Shown: positions 1 to 5,709, counted from the first letter of the stretch. The stretch: 7,160 nt of DNA from Ramlibacter sp. (GCA_026785815.1 JAJAZH010000103.1:1-7160); one strand, 5' to 3'. Translations and numbers: made by a program. Notes: a model not told the origin generated them from the sequence alone.

Positions 1-101
1 ATCGCCTCGGCCTGGATCGGGGTCATGGATTCGTAGCCCATTTCGGCTACGGCGCGTGCCAGCGGCTCGGCCAGCGATAAGTTGGAGAAGGAAGCTGTCA
101 T
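1..101 (-). CDS. DEAD-box RNA helicase, N-terminal fragment (cut by window edge)
   Basis: This is the first 33 codons of a gene running off the left edge on the minus strand. The translation carries a short F-x-x-L-x-L lead followed by GYESMTPIQAEA, the Q motif that precedes the Walker A region in DEAD-box RNA helicases; the aromatic residue and the Gln of this motif contact the adenine of ATP in the family. Such enzymes unwind short RNA duplexes in ribosome assembly or mRNA turnover. The start ATG (101-99) is well fixed because an in-frame TAG lies four codons upstream. No clear Shine-Dalgarno sequence precedes it. The helicase core motifs are outside the window, so the subfamily (RhlE-, DbpA- or other-type) cannot be settled; RhlE-like and DbpA-like proteins both begin similarly. 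Confidence 0.85.
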   Translation of the reverse strand, partial: MTASFSNLSLAEPLARAVAEMGYESMTPIQAEA

Positions 102-112
102 CTGAGCCCGCT

Positions 113-118
113 ATTGTC
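113..118 (-). promoter_or_regulatory. Possible -10 element of the helicase gene
   Basis: On the minus strand GACAAT (4 of 6 matches to TATAAT) lies 11 bases before the helicase ATG, with no recognisable -35 box and no Shine-Dalgarno sequence between it and the start. If real, the 5' leader would be only a few bases long. The same hexamer occurs before the M50 protease gene. The assignment rests on pattern only. Confidence 0.35.
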
Positions 119-133
119 TCATTGACGGCTTGC

Positions 134-155
134 CCCTGCAGAACCCCCAGCAGGG
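134..155. other. Imperfectly characterised hairpin between ypfJ and helicase gene
   Basis: CCCTGC at 134-139 pairs perfectly with GCAGGG at 150-155 around a 10-base loop. It lies in the 80-base gap between the ypfJ stop and the helicase start. No run of T follows on either strand, so it is not a canonical intrinsic terminator. In GC-rich DNA a 6-bp stem can arise by chance. Confidence 0.25.
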
Positions 156-165
156 CGGGCCCCCG

Positions 166-183
166 GACCCTGGAAACAGGGTC
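166..183 (-). terminator. Perfect 7-bp hairpin overlapping the ypfJ stop codon; possible terminator or interspersed repeat
   Basis: GACCCTG (166-172) and CAGGGTC (177-183) form a perfect 7-bp stem closed by a GAAA tetraloop as read on the plus strand (UUUC on the ypfJ transcript). Two bases of the ypfJ stop codon (182-184) are in the stem. A G/C-rich tract follows instead of a U tract, so intrinsic termination is doubtful; a transcript 3'-end stabiliser or a copy of a dispersed intergenic repeat are alternatives. The stem is seen directly; the role is not. Confidence 0.35.
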
Positions 184-1069
184 AGACCGAGCGCGAGTTG
201 AAGGTGTCGCAGGCTTTCACGCTGCCGGTCTTCAGGCCAGTCGAAAACCAGCGCTGGCGCTGCGCACTGGTGCCATGGGTGAAGCTCTCGGGCCGCACTG
301 CTGCGCCACGGTTCGCCTGCAAGGCATCGTCGCCGATCTTGGCCGCGGCATTCATGGCTTCCTCGATGTCGCCCTGCTCCAGGATCTTGCGCGATTCGTT
401 GGCGTGATTGGCCCAGACCCCGGCGAAACAATCGGCTTGCAGCTCCATCCGGACGCTCAGGGCGTTGGCCTCCGCCGGGCTGGCGCGGCTGCGCACCTGC
501 TCCATCTTGTCGGCGATGCCAAGCAGGTTCTGCACGTGATGGCCGACCTCATGCGCGATGACGTAAGCCTGCGCGAAATCGCCGGGAGCGCCCATCCGGG
601 TCTTGAGCGTCTCGTAAAAGTTCAGGTCGATATAGACCTTCTGGTCGGCCGGGCAATAGAACGGCCCCATCGCCGCCTGGCCCTGGCCGCAACCGGCGGT
701 TCGCACGGCGCCGCGGAACAACACCAGCTTGGGATTCACGTAAACGGCGCCGCCCTGCTTGAACAGCTGGGTCCAGACGTCTTCGGTGTCGGCGAGCACG
801 GTGGAAACGAACTTCGCCATCGGATCGTTGGCCGGGGGGGCCGTAGCCGGTGCCTGCTGGGCCTGCGGGGCCGGACCCTCGCCGCCCGTCAGCACGCCCA
901 GGATGGTCAGGGGATTGATGCCGAAGATGGCGCCGCCCACCAGCGCGATCACGATGGTGCCGATTCCGATCGACTTGCCGCCGATGCCGAAACCACCACC
1001 CCCGCCACCATCGCCACTGCCCCGCACGTCTTCGACGTTGCTAGATTCCCGATTGCCTTCCCACCGCAT
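182..1069 (-). CDS. ypfJ: YpfJ-type membrane-anchored zinc metallopeptidase
   Basis: The product (295 aa) belongs to the YpfJ family of putative neutral zinc metallopeptidases (Pfam Zn_peptidase). The N terminus MRWEGNRESSNVEDVRG is characteristic of the family and is followed by a glycine-rich stretch (about residues 17-31), one hydrophobic membrane segment (about 34-60), an Ala/Pro/Gln linker (about 64-81) and a soluble domain. The zinc site is HEVGH at 173-177, with ELQADCFAG (Glu209 onward) as the likely third-ligand region. The topology suggests one anchor with the catalytic domain probably on the periplasmic side, which is inferred. A GTG immediately precedes the ATG; I chose the ATG because AAGGAG sits six bases before it, but only three bases before the GTG, and family members begin at this Met. 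Physiological substrates of the family are not established. It is divergent from pcp. Confidence 0.9.
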   Translation of the reverse strand: MRWEGNRESSNVEDVRGSGDGGGGGGFGIGGKSIGIGTIVIALVGGAIFGINPLTILGVLTGGEGPAPQAQQAPATAPPANDPMAKFVSTVLADTEDVWTQLFKQGGAVYVNPKLVLFRGAVRTAGCGQGQAAMGPFYCPADQKVYIDLNFYETLKTRMGAPGDFAQAYVIAHEVGHHVQNLLGIADKMEQVRSRASPAEANALSVRMELQADCFAGVWANHANESRKILEQGDIEEAMNAAAKIGDDALQANRGAAVRPESFTHGTSAQRQRWFSTGLKTGSVKACDTFNSRSV

Positions 1070-1075
1070 CACGTT

Positions 1076-1081
1076 CTCCTT
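1076..1081 (-). promoter_or_regulatory. Strong Shine-Dalgarno site of ypfJ
   Basis: AAGGAG on the minus strand ends six bases before the ATG at 1069-1067. It decides between the adjacent GTG and ATG starts in favour of ATG. It is the only strong ribosome-binding site seen in this window, which contrasts with the neighbouring genes that lack one. Confidence 0.75.
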
Positions 1082-1089
1082 GCTGCCTG

Positions 1090-1099
1090 CTGTACAGTA
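1090..1099. promoter_or_regulatory. Overlapping divergent -10 elements of ypfJ and pcp on a palindrome
   Basis: The plus-strand TACAGT (1093-1098) lies exactly six bases before the pcp ATG, and the minus-strand TACTGT (1099-1094) lies 24 bases before the ypfJ ATG, which leaves room for its Shine-Dalgarno site. Both are 4/6 matches to TATAAT and overlap by five bases within the palindrome CTGTACAG (1090-1097). No good -35 box is visible for either. The only space between the two start codons is about 35 bases, so the promoters must lie here or inside the opposing gene. Confidence 0.45.
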
Positions 1100-1104
1100 A
1101 AACG

Positions 1105-1773
1105 ATGGTATCCAGATCCCGTGTAGGCGTGGACCGCATTCCGGTGGTGCTGGTCACCGGGTTCGATCCGTTCGGTGGCGCCGGCATCAACCCCAGCTGG
1201 CTGGCCGCACAGACGTTGGATGGCCAGCGGATCGCCGGACACCAGGTGGTCGCGGCCCAGTTGCCGACCGAGTTCGACCAGGCACTGGCGGTGCTGGGCC
1301 AGTTGCTCACAACCCACCGGCCGCAACTGGTCCTGTGCACCGGGCAGGCCGGTGGCCGCGCCGCCCTGTCGCTGGAGCGGGTCGCCATCAACGTCAACGA
1401 CGCGCGCATTCCCGACAATGCCCGGGCCCAGCCGATCGACACGCCGGTGGTCGCCGGCGGACCGGCCGCCTACTTCAGCAGCCTGCCGATCAAGGCCATG
1501 CTGGCCGCGCTGGAGGCAACAGGGATCCGTGCCGAGGTGTCGCAGACAGCCGGAACCTTCGTCTGCAACCACGTGTTCTACGGCCTCATGCATCGTCTGG
1601 CCGAGCCGCAGTTCGCGGGCGTGCGCGGCGGCCTGGTCCATGTGCCCTGGCTGCCAGAACAGGGCCAGCCATCGATGGCGCTCGACCAGATCGTCGCGGG
1701 ACTGGAGGTGGCGATCCGCTCGGCGCTCACGACCGGGGCCGACATCCGCAAGCAAGCCGGCGCGCTGAACTAG
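1105..1773 (+). CDS. pcp: Pyrrolidone-carboxylate peptidase (pyroglutamyl peptidase I)
   Basis: The enzyme is a cytosolic cysteine peptidase (MEROPS family C15) that removes N-terminal pyroglutamate from peptides. The 222-residue translation shows the family hallmarks in order: VLVTGFDPFGG near the N terminus (residues 15-25), the Glu of the triad in LSLERVAINVNDARIPDN (Glu91), the nucleophile in GTFVCNHVFYG (Cys154) and the His in GGLVHVPWLPEQ (His179). All three catalytic residues are present, and the length is close to the usual 210-220. The ATG at 1105 gives about eight residues more than many homologues; the GTG at codon 9 (1129) would also yield a typical N terminus. I keep the ATG because of the -10-like hexamer six bases before it, which would suit a leaderless transcript. 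The gene converges on the GST gene, leaving 78 bases. Confidence 0.95.
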   Translation: MVSRSRVGVDRIPVVLVTGFDPFGGAGINPSWLAAQTLDGQRIAGHQVVAAQLPTEFDQALAVLGQLLTTHRPQLVLCTGQAGGRAALSLERVAINVNDARIPDNARAQPIDTPVVAGGPAAYFSSLPIKAMLAALEATGIRAEVSQTAGTFVCNHVFYGLMHRLAEPQFAGVRGGLVHVPWLPEQGQPSMALDQIVAGLEVAIRSALTTGADIRKQAGALN

Positions 1774-1840
1774 GACCGGTTGCGGCCTTGGCCTCGGCCT
1801 GGTCCCTGCTCCGCGCTGCCTGACTTCGCCGCGAACTCGG

Positions 1841-1855
1841 CTCAGCTCAGCTCAG
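1841..1855. repeat. Three tandem copies of CTCAG in the convergent pcp/GST gap
   Basis: CTCAG is repeated three times without interruption at 1841-1855, and the GST stop codon (minus strand TGA, 1854-1852) falls in the third copy. The rest of the 78-base gap between the two convergent genes holds only short GGCC-rich partial dyads (about 1784-1804) and no hairpin with a T tract, so no terminator can be assigned to either gene. Confidence 0.6.
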
Positions 1856-2523
1856 CGCATGATGTCGTAGGGTCCGCCGCGCGCCAGTGCCCGCTGGTAC
1901 GCGGGCCGCGCGTGAATGCGGGCCAGGAACTGCATCAGCCGGGGCCGGGCCGCGTCCAGCCCGGCACGGGCCGCTGCCGCCTCCAGCGGAAAGCTCATCT
2001 GCACGTCGGCCGCCGTCATTGCTTCGCCAGCGAACCAGGTGCTGCGGCTGAGTTCTGACTCCATGTAATCCAGGTGCTGGTCGATCAGCGGCTGGATGAA
2101 GCTGTCGCGCGCGCGGGCGGCGATGGCCTTGGCCACCGGCTTGACGAAGAACGGCATGCGGGCCTGGCCGATCCGGTCGAACACCAGCTTCAGCAGCAAG
2201 GGCGGCATGGCGGATCCTTCAGCGTAGTGCAGCCAATAACGGTAGCGCAATCTGTCCTCGGTGCCGGCTGGCGGCACCAGCCGACCATTGCCATGCGCTT
2301 CCACAAGGTACTCCAGGATCGCGCCCGATTCGGCGACCACGCGCTCGCCATCGGCGATCACCGGCGACTTGCCCAGCGGATGCACGGCGCGCAACTCGGG
2401 CGGCGCCAGCATGGTGGCCGGGTTGCGCTCGTAGCGCTTGACCGTGTAGTCGAGTGCCAGTTCTTCGAGCAACCACAACACGCGTTGCGAACGCGAGTTG
2501 TTCAGGTGATGGACGGTGATCAT
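1852..2523 (-). CDS. Glutathione S-transferase, Gtt1-like
   Basis: The product (223 aa) is a two-domain cytosolic glutathione S-transferase. The N-terminal thioredoxin-like domain (about residues 1-78) has the start MITVHHLNNSRSQRVLWLLEE typical of Gtt1-like proteins, with Ser10 a plausible activating residue, the cis-proline in KSPVI (Pro54) and the glutathione-contacting ESGAILEYL (Glu65-Ser66). The helical C-terminal domain (about 88-215) carries the N-capping box in MTAADVQMSFPLE (Thr170 to Asp173). Such enzymes conjugate or reduce electrophiles and peroxides with glutathione; the actual substrate cannot be read from sequence. It is monocistronic, convergent with pcp and divergent from the PHP gene. 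There is no strong Shine-Dalgarno site; the minus-strand TACCAT six bases before the ATG suggests a leaderless message. The fold call is firm, the subclass likely. Confidence 0.93.
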   Translation of the reverse strand: MITVHHLNNSRSQRVLWLLEELALDYTVKRYERNPATMLAPPELRAVHPLGKSPVIADGERVVAESGAILEYLVEAHGNGRLVPPAGTEDRLRYRYWLHYAEGSAMPPLLLKLVFDRIGQARMPFFVKPVAKAIAARARDSFIQPLIDQHLDYMESELSRSTWFAGEAMTAADVQMSFPLEAAAARAGLDAARPRLMQFLARIHARPAYQRALARGGPYDIMR

Positions 2524-2529
2524 GGCCCC

Positions 2530-2535
2530 ATGGTA
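2530..2535 (-). promoter_or_regulatory. Candidate -10 of the GST gene, six bases before its ATG
   Basis: TACCAT on the minus strand (4/6 to TATAAT) is followed by GGGGCC and then the GST ATG. Transcription starting the usual six to seven bases beyond a -10 would begin at the start codon. No clear -35 is present. It is a pattern match supported by the same geometry at three other genes in this window. Confidence 0.35.
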
Positions 2536-2581
2536 GGCCAGCGCATCGAAGGCACACGCCGCGGGTCCGGGCCAGAGCGCC

Positions 2582-2587
2582 TAAAAT
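2582..2587 (+). promoter_or_regulatory. Candidate -10 of the PHP-EamA-yciO operon, six bases before the GTG start
   Basis: TAAAAT (5/6 to TATAAT) is separated by six bases from the GTG at 2594. The surrounding 70-base divergent gap is GC-rich, so this AT-rich hexamer stands out. There is no Shine-Dalgarno sequence in the interval. A leaderless transcript is the simplest reading. No convincing -35 is seen about 17 bases upstream. Confidence 0.5.
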
Positions 2588-2593
2588 CGAGCG

Positions 2594-3445
2594 GTGTCCA
2601 TCCTCAATGCCGACCTGCACTGCCACTCGTTTGTTTCCGACGGCACCGTGAGCCCGGAACAACTTGCAGCGCGAGCCGCCGCGAACGGCGTCGAGTTGTG
2701 GGCGCTGACCGACCACGACGAGATCGGCGGCCAGCGCCGGGCCGCGCAAGCCGCGCAGGCCAACGGGATCAAGTACCTCACCGGCACCGAGATCTCGGTC
2801 ACCTTCGCCGGCCAGACGGTGCACATCGTCGGCCTCGGCTTCGACGCCGACGATCCAGAGATGCTGCAGGGCCTGATGGACACCCGCGGTGGCCGCGGCG
2901 CGCGGGCGATGGAGATGTCCGACGGGCTGGCCAAGGTCGGGATCCGCGATGCCTACCAGGGCGCGCTGCGCTATGTCGGCAACCCGGAGCTGATTTCGCG
3001 CACCCATTTCGCGCGCCACCTGGTCGAGAGCGGCGTCTGCAAGGACACCAATGAGGTGTTCCGGCGCTTCTTGACCGAAGGCAAGCCGGGCTTCGTCGCG
3101 CACCGCTGGGCCTCGCTCAAGGACGCGGTGCAGTGGATCACGGCTGCGCATGGCGTCGCCGTGATCGCCCATCCGGCCCGCTACAAGTTCACGGCCAACG
3201 AAGAGTTCGCGCTGTTCAGCGAGTTCAAGGCCCATGGCGGCCAGGGCGTCGAGGTGGTGACCGGCAGTCACACCGCGGCCGAATACGTCAAGTACGGCGA
3301 AACCGCCCGCGAGTTCGGCCTGGCCGCATCCAGGGGCAGCGACTTCCACAGTCCGGACGAAAGCCACACCGACCTCGGGCAGCTGCCCTACCTGTCCGGC
3401 GGGCTGAGGCCGGTGTGGGATCTGCTGGCCGACCGGATCCGGTGA
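2594..3445 (+). CDS. rnm: PHP-domain 5'-3' exoribonuclease / 3',5'-bisphosphate nucleotide phosphatase (RNase AM, YciV/Rnm family)
   Basis: The 283-residue protein is a single PHP domain. Metal-binding motifs appear in the expected order: NADLHCHSFVSDG (Asp7, His9, His11, Asp16), LTDHDEIGG (Asp40-His41-Asp42), GTEISV (Glu66), a His in VHIVGLGF (His77), SRTHFARHL (His138), VIAHPARYK (His193) and SRGSDFHSP (Asp250, His252). Characterised relatives, E. coli YciV (RNase AM, formerly TrpH) and Chromobacterium Cv1693, hydrolyse 3',5'-bisphosphorylated nucleotides and trim RNA from the 5' end, including rRNA maturation. It begins with GTG; the Met1-Ser-Ile-Leu-Asn lead runs straight into the first strand, so no longer start is needed. 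Its stop overlaps the EamA start, and the yciO gene follows, recalling the yciV-yciO neighbourhood in E. coli. The family is certain; the exact activity is inferred from homologues. Confidence 0.92.
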   Translation: MSILNADLHCHSFVSDGTVSPEQLAARAAANGVELWALTDHDEIGGQRRAAQAAQANGIKYLTGTEISVTFAGQTVHIVGLGFDADDPEMLQGLMDTRGGRGARAMEMSDGLAKVGIRDAYQGALRYVGNPELISRTHFARHLVESGVCKDTNEVFRRFLTEGKPGFVAHRWASLKDAVQWITAAHGVAVIAHPARYKFTANEEFALFSEFKAHGGQGVEVVTGSHTAAEYVKYGETAREFGLAASRGSDFHSPDESHTDLGQLPYLSGGLRPVWDLLADRIR

Positions 3446-4359
3446 CCGCGGCGGCAGCCGGCGTTGCGCCCCGCAGCCAGCGCATCCTGGCCGGGATCGC
3501 GATGGTGGTCGGCGCCTGTGCCTGCTTCTCGATCCTCGACACCACCACCAAGTACATCAGCGCGGCGGTCCCATTGCTGATGGCGCTCTGGTTCCGCTAT
3601 GCCTTCCAGGCGATCGCCACCACGCTGGTGGTGCTGCCGATGCGTGGCGCCAGCGTGCTGCGCACCCGCCATCCGCGCTTTCACTGCCTGCGTGGCGTGC
3701 TGCTGCTGGCCAGCAGCCTGTTCGCATTCGCCAGCCTCAAGCACATGCCGGTCGGCGAGTTCACCGCGATCGTGTCGATCTCGCCACTGGCCATCACGGT
3801 GCTCGCGGCGACTGTGCTCAAGGAGAAGGTGTCCCTGCTGCGCTGGTTGCTGGTGGTGGGCGGTTTTGCCGGCACGCTGGTGATCATCCGGCCCGGCGGC
3901 GCGGCGTTCAACTGGGCCACCTTGCTGCCGCTGTGCCTGGTCGTGACCCATGCCTGGTTCCAGTTGCTCACCAGCAAGCTGGCGCGCACCGAGGACCCGG
4001 TGACGATGCACCTGTACACCGGCTGGGTCGGTACGCTGATCGCCAGCCTGGCCCTGCCCTTCGCCTGGACCGACCTCGGCGCTTCCTGGCTGTGGCTGGC
4101 GCTCGGCCTGATGGGCGTGATGGCGACCGTCGGCCATTTCGTGCTGATCCTCGCTTACCAGCGGGCGCCGGCCTCGACCCTGGCGCCTTATCTCTATTCG
4201 CAGATCGCATTTGCGATGCTGGCCGGCTGGCTGGTGTTCAGTCACGTGCCGGACGGCTGGTCGCTGGCCGGCATGGCGCTGATTGCGATGTGTGGCGCCG
4301 GCGGCGGCTGGCTGACGCTGCGCGAGCGGCGCTCCGCCCCTGAACCGTCAGCGGCCTGA
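3442..4359 (+). CDS. EamA/DMT-superfamily inner-membrane transporter
   Basis: The protein (305 aa) has two EamA repeats of about five hydrophobic segments each, roughly residues 17-150 and 158-293, separated by a short loop. Family-typical segments are SILDTTTKYI (30-39), the FRYAFQ element after TM2 (51-56), GEFTAIVSISPLAITVLAATVL ending repeat 1, and its counterpart STLAPYLYSQIAFAMLAGWLVF in repeat 2. The C-terminal tail is short and charged, on the cytoplasmic side. EamA proteins export metabolites or take up small solutes; the substrate here is unknown. The GTG start shares four bases with the PHP stop codon (GTGA), implying translational coupling. A longer in-frame reading is open back to 3133 but lies inside the PHP gene. 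An internal Met at codon 21 would delete part of TM1 and is unlikely. Confidence 0.88.
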   Translation: MTAAAAGVAPRSQRILAGIAMVVGACACFSILDTTTKYISAAVPLLMALWFRYAFQAIATTLVVLPMRGASVLRTRHPRFHCLRGVLLLASSLFAFASLKHMPVGEFTAIVSISPLAITVLAATVLKEKVSLLRWLLVVGGFAGTLVIIRPGGAAFNWATLLPLCLVVTHAWFQLLTSKLARTEDPVTMHLYTGWVGTLIASLALPFAWTDLGASWLWLALGLMGVMATVGHFVLILAYQRAPASTLAPYLYSQIAFAMLAGWLVFSHVPDGWSLAGMALIAMCGAGGGWLTLRERRSAPEPSAA

Positions 4360-4372
4360 TTGCTGCAACTCC

Positions 4373-5011
4373 ATGGCCCAGTTTTTCGAAGTCCACCCCG
4401 ACAACCCCCAGCCCCGGTTGCTGAAGCAGGCCGCGGCGCTGCTGGAGCGGGGCGGCATCGTCGCCGTGCCGACCGATTCCAGTTATGCCCTGGCCTGCCA
4501 CCTCGACGACAAGGATGCTGCCGACCGGCTGCGCCAGATCCGCGGCGTCGACGACAAGCACCACCTGACCTTGCTGTGCCGCGACCTGAGCGAACTGGCC
4601 AATTACGCGCGGGTCGACAACCGGCAGTACCGCCTGCTCAAGTCGGCGACTCCCGGCCCTTACACGTTCATCCTCGAAGCCACCCGCGAAGTGCCGCGCC
4701 GCCTGAGCCATCCGCAGCGCAAGACCATCGGCCTGCGGGTTCCCGGACACCGGGTGTTGCAGGAGTTGCTGGCCCTGCACGCCACACCGCTACTGGCGAC
4801 GACGCTGATCCCGCCGGACCAGACCGAACCGCTCAACGATGCCCAGGAAATCCGCGATCGCTACGAGCGGCAGCTGGCCGGAGTGATCGATGCTGGCGCC
4901 TGTCCGTCGGAGCCGACCACGGTGATCGACCTGACACCGATGGGCGCCGGCGAGCCGGCCGTGCTGGTGCGAATGGGGCGCGGTGCGCTGGCCGCGCTCG
5001 GGCTTGGATGA
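4373..5011 (+). CDS. yciO: YciO, Sua5/YciO/YrdC-family protein
   Basis: The 212-residue product has one YrdC-like domain: GGIVAVPTDSSYALAC (residues 28-42), the nucleotide/threonine pocket region DKHHLTLLCRDLSELANYA (61-79), TPGPYTFILEAT (93-104), the conserved KTIGLRVPGHR (117-127) and PTTVIDLT (181-188). The HHLTLLCRDL and REVPRRL blocks mark it as YciO rather than TsaC. TsaC/Sua5 enzymes make threonylcarbamoyl-AMP for tRNA t6A modification; YciO shares the fold and binds RNA or nucleotides, but its physiological role is unresolved and it is not a proven substitute for TsaC. It lies 13 bases after the EamA stop with no visible Shine-Dalgarno site, in an RNase AM-like/YciO neighbourhood that is also known in E. 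coli. The family is firm, the function open. Confidence 0.92.
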   Translation: MAQFFEVHPDNPQPRLLKQAAALLERGGIVAVPTDSSYALACHLDDKDAADRLRQIRGVDDKHHLTLLCRDLSELANYARVDNRQYRLLKSATPGPYTFILEATREVPRRLSHPQRKTIGLRVPGHRVLQELLALHATPLLATTLIPPDQTEPLNDAQEIRDRYERQLAGVIDAGACPSEPTTVIDLTPMGAGEPAVLVRMGRGALAALGLG

Positions 5012-5019
5012 CGCTCTGA

Positions 5020-5025
5020 GACAAT
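5020..5025 (+). promoter_or_regulatory. Possible internal -10 upstream of the M50 protease gene
   Basis: GACAAT (4/6 to TATAAT) lies in the 21-base gap after yciO, seven bases before the GTG of the M50 gene, with no Shine-Dalgarno sequence. It could give a leaderless M50-trpS transcript independent of the upstream genes. No -35 match is present inside the end of yciO. Confidence 0.35.
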
Positions 5026-5032
5026 CGCACCC

Positions 5033-5701
5033 GTGGATATCCCCAACCTCATTCAAACCGTCCTGATCTATGCGTTGCCAGTGCTGTTCGCGATCACGGT
5101 GCACGAAGCAGCCCACGGGTACGTGGCGCGCTACCTCGGTGACAACACCGCTTATGCCGCTGGCCGCGTCACGCTGAATCCGCTCAACCACATCGACCCG
5201 ATCGGGACGATCCTGATGCCGCTGATGCTGTACTTCGCTACTTCCGGCGCTTTCCTGTTCGGCTACGCCAAGCCGGTGCCGGTCAACTTCGGCGCCTTGC
5301 GCCATCCCAAGCGCGACATGGTGTGGGTCGCGCTGGCCGGGCCGGCCTCCAACTTCATCCAGGCGATCGCCTGGGCGGTGGCGTTCATGCTGTTGCCGGC
5401 CGCCGGAGTGGAGGAGCGCTTCTTCATCGAGATGTGCAAGGCCGGAGTGCTGGTGAACCTGGTGATGTGGGCCTTCAACCTGTTCCCCCTGCCGCCGCTG
5501 GACGGCGGCAGGGTGCTGGTGGGCTTGCTGCCGTGGCGCGCGGCCCAGGCGGTCTCGCGGATCGAACCCTGGGGCTTTTTCATCGTGCTGGCGCTGGTGC
5601 TCGCGGGAGTTGTCGGCACCTACTGGCTGCAGCCGCTGATGAAGGTGGGCTACGGCGCGATCGGCATCATGCTGTCCCCGTTGCAATCCCTCGTCCGCTA
5701 G
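5033..5701 (+). CDS. Small M50-family site-2 zinc metalloprotease
   Basis: This 222-residue polytopic inner-membrane protein has the two intramembrane catalytic signatures of site-2 proteases: HEAAH at residues 24-28 (two zinc-ligand His and the catalytic Glu25) in TM1, and NLFPLPPLDGGR at 149-160 (third ligand Asp157). A conserved ALAGPASNF lies between them (100-108). Hydrophobic segments are at about 6-30, 56-78, 97-122, 136-156 and 180-200. There is no PDZ domain, so it belongs to the small PDZ-less S2P group rather than being the RseP sigma-E protease. Substrates of this group are mostly unknown. GTG is the start; the Met-Asp-Ile-Pro lead reaches TM1 directly. It sits eight bases before trpS, a pairing I recall in other proteobacteria, but no functional link is established. 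Confidence 0.93.
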   Translation: MDIPNLIQTVLIYALPVLFAITVHEAAHGYVARYLGDNTAYAAGRVTLNPLNHIDPIGTILMPLMLYFATSGAFLFGYAKPVPVNFGALRHPKRDMVWVALAGPASNFIQAIAWAVAFMLLPAAGVEERFFIEMCKAGVLVNLVMWAFNLFPLPPLDGGRVLVGLLPWRAAQAVSRIEPWGFFIVLALVLAGVVGTYWLQPLMKVGYGAIGIMLSPLQSLVR

Positions 5702-5709
5702 CCGACCCC

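Noticed and set aside
1090..1097. LexA (SOS) box reading of CTGTACAG
   Set aside because: The enterobacterial LexA site needs eight bases between CTGT and ACAG; here the half-sites abut, so the match is superficial.
56..1126. 356-codon plus-strand open frame antisense to ypfJ
   Set aside because: It is the shadow of ypfJ in GC-rich DNA; its translation has low-complexity His/Gly/Ala/Arg composition and no recognisable domain, while the minus strand encodes a full HEVGH metallopeptidase.
1774..1840. Bidirectional terminator between pcp and GST
   Set aside because: Only short GGCC-based dyads are present and there is no T tract on either side.
2074..3054. 326-codon plus-strand open frame antisense to GST and out of frame with PHP
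   Set aside because: Arg/Gly/His-rich shadow translation; both overlapping real genes have clear domains.
2219..3367. 382-codon minus-strand open frame across the GST/PHP boundary
   Set aside because: It crosses two divergent real genes, and its translation shows no family resemblance. It is antisense to the PHP gene with all its metal motifs.
3133..3441. N-terminal extension of the EamA transporter inside the PHP gene
   Set aside because: The extension is an Arg-rich out-of-frame reading of PHP; the transporter's first membrane segment follows the GTG at 3442 at normal distance.
3388..4245. 285-codon minus-strand frame opposite the EamA gene
   Set aside because: Gln/His/Arg-rich translation typical of the complement of hydrophobic GC-rich codons; no start signal or domain.
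4790..5686. 298-codon minus-strand frame opposite the M50 gene
   Set aside because: His/Gln/Arg-rich complement of a membrane-protein gene; no recognisable domain.
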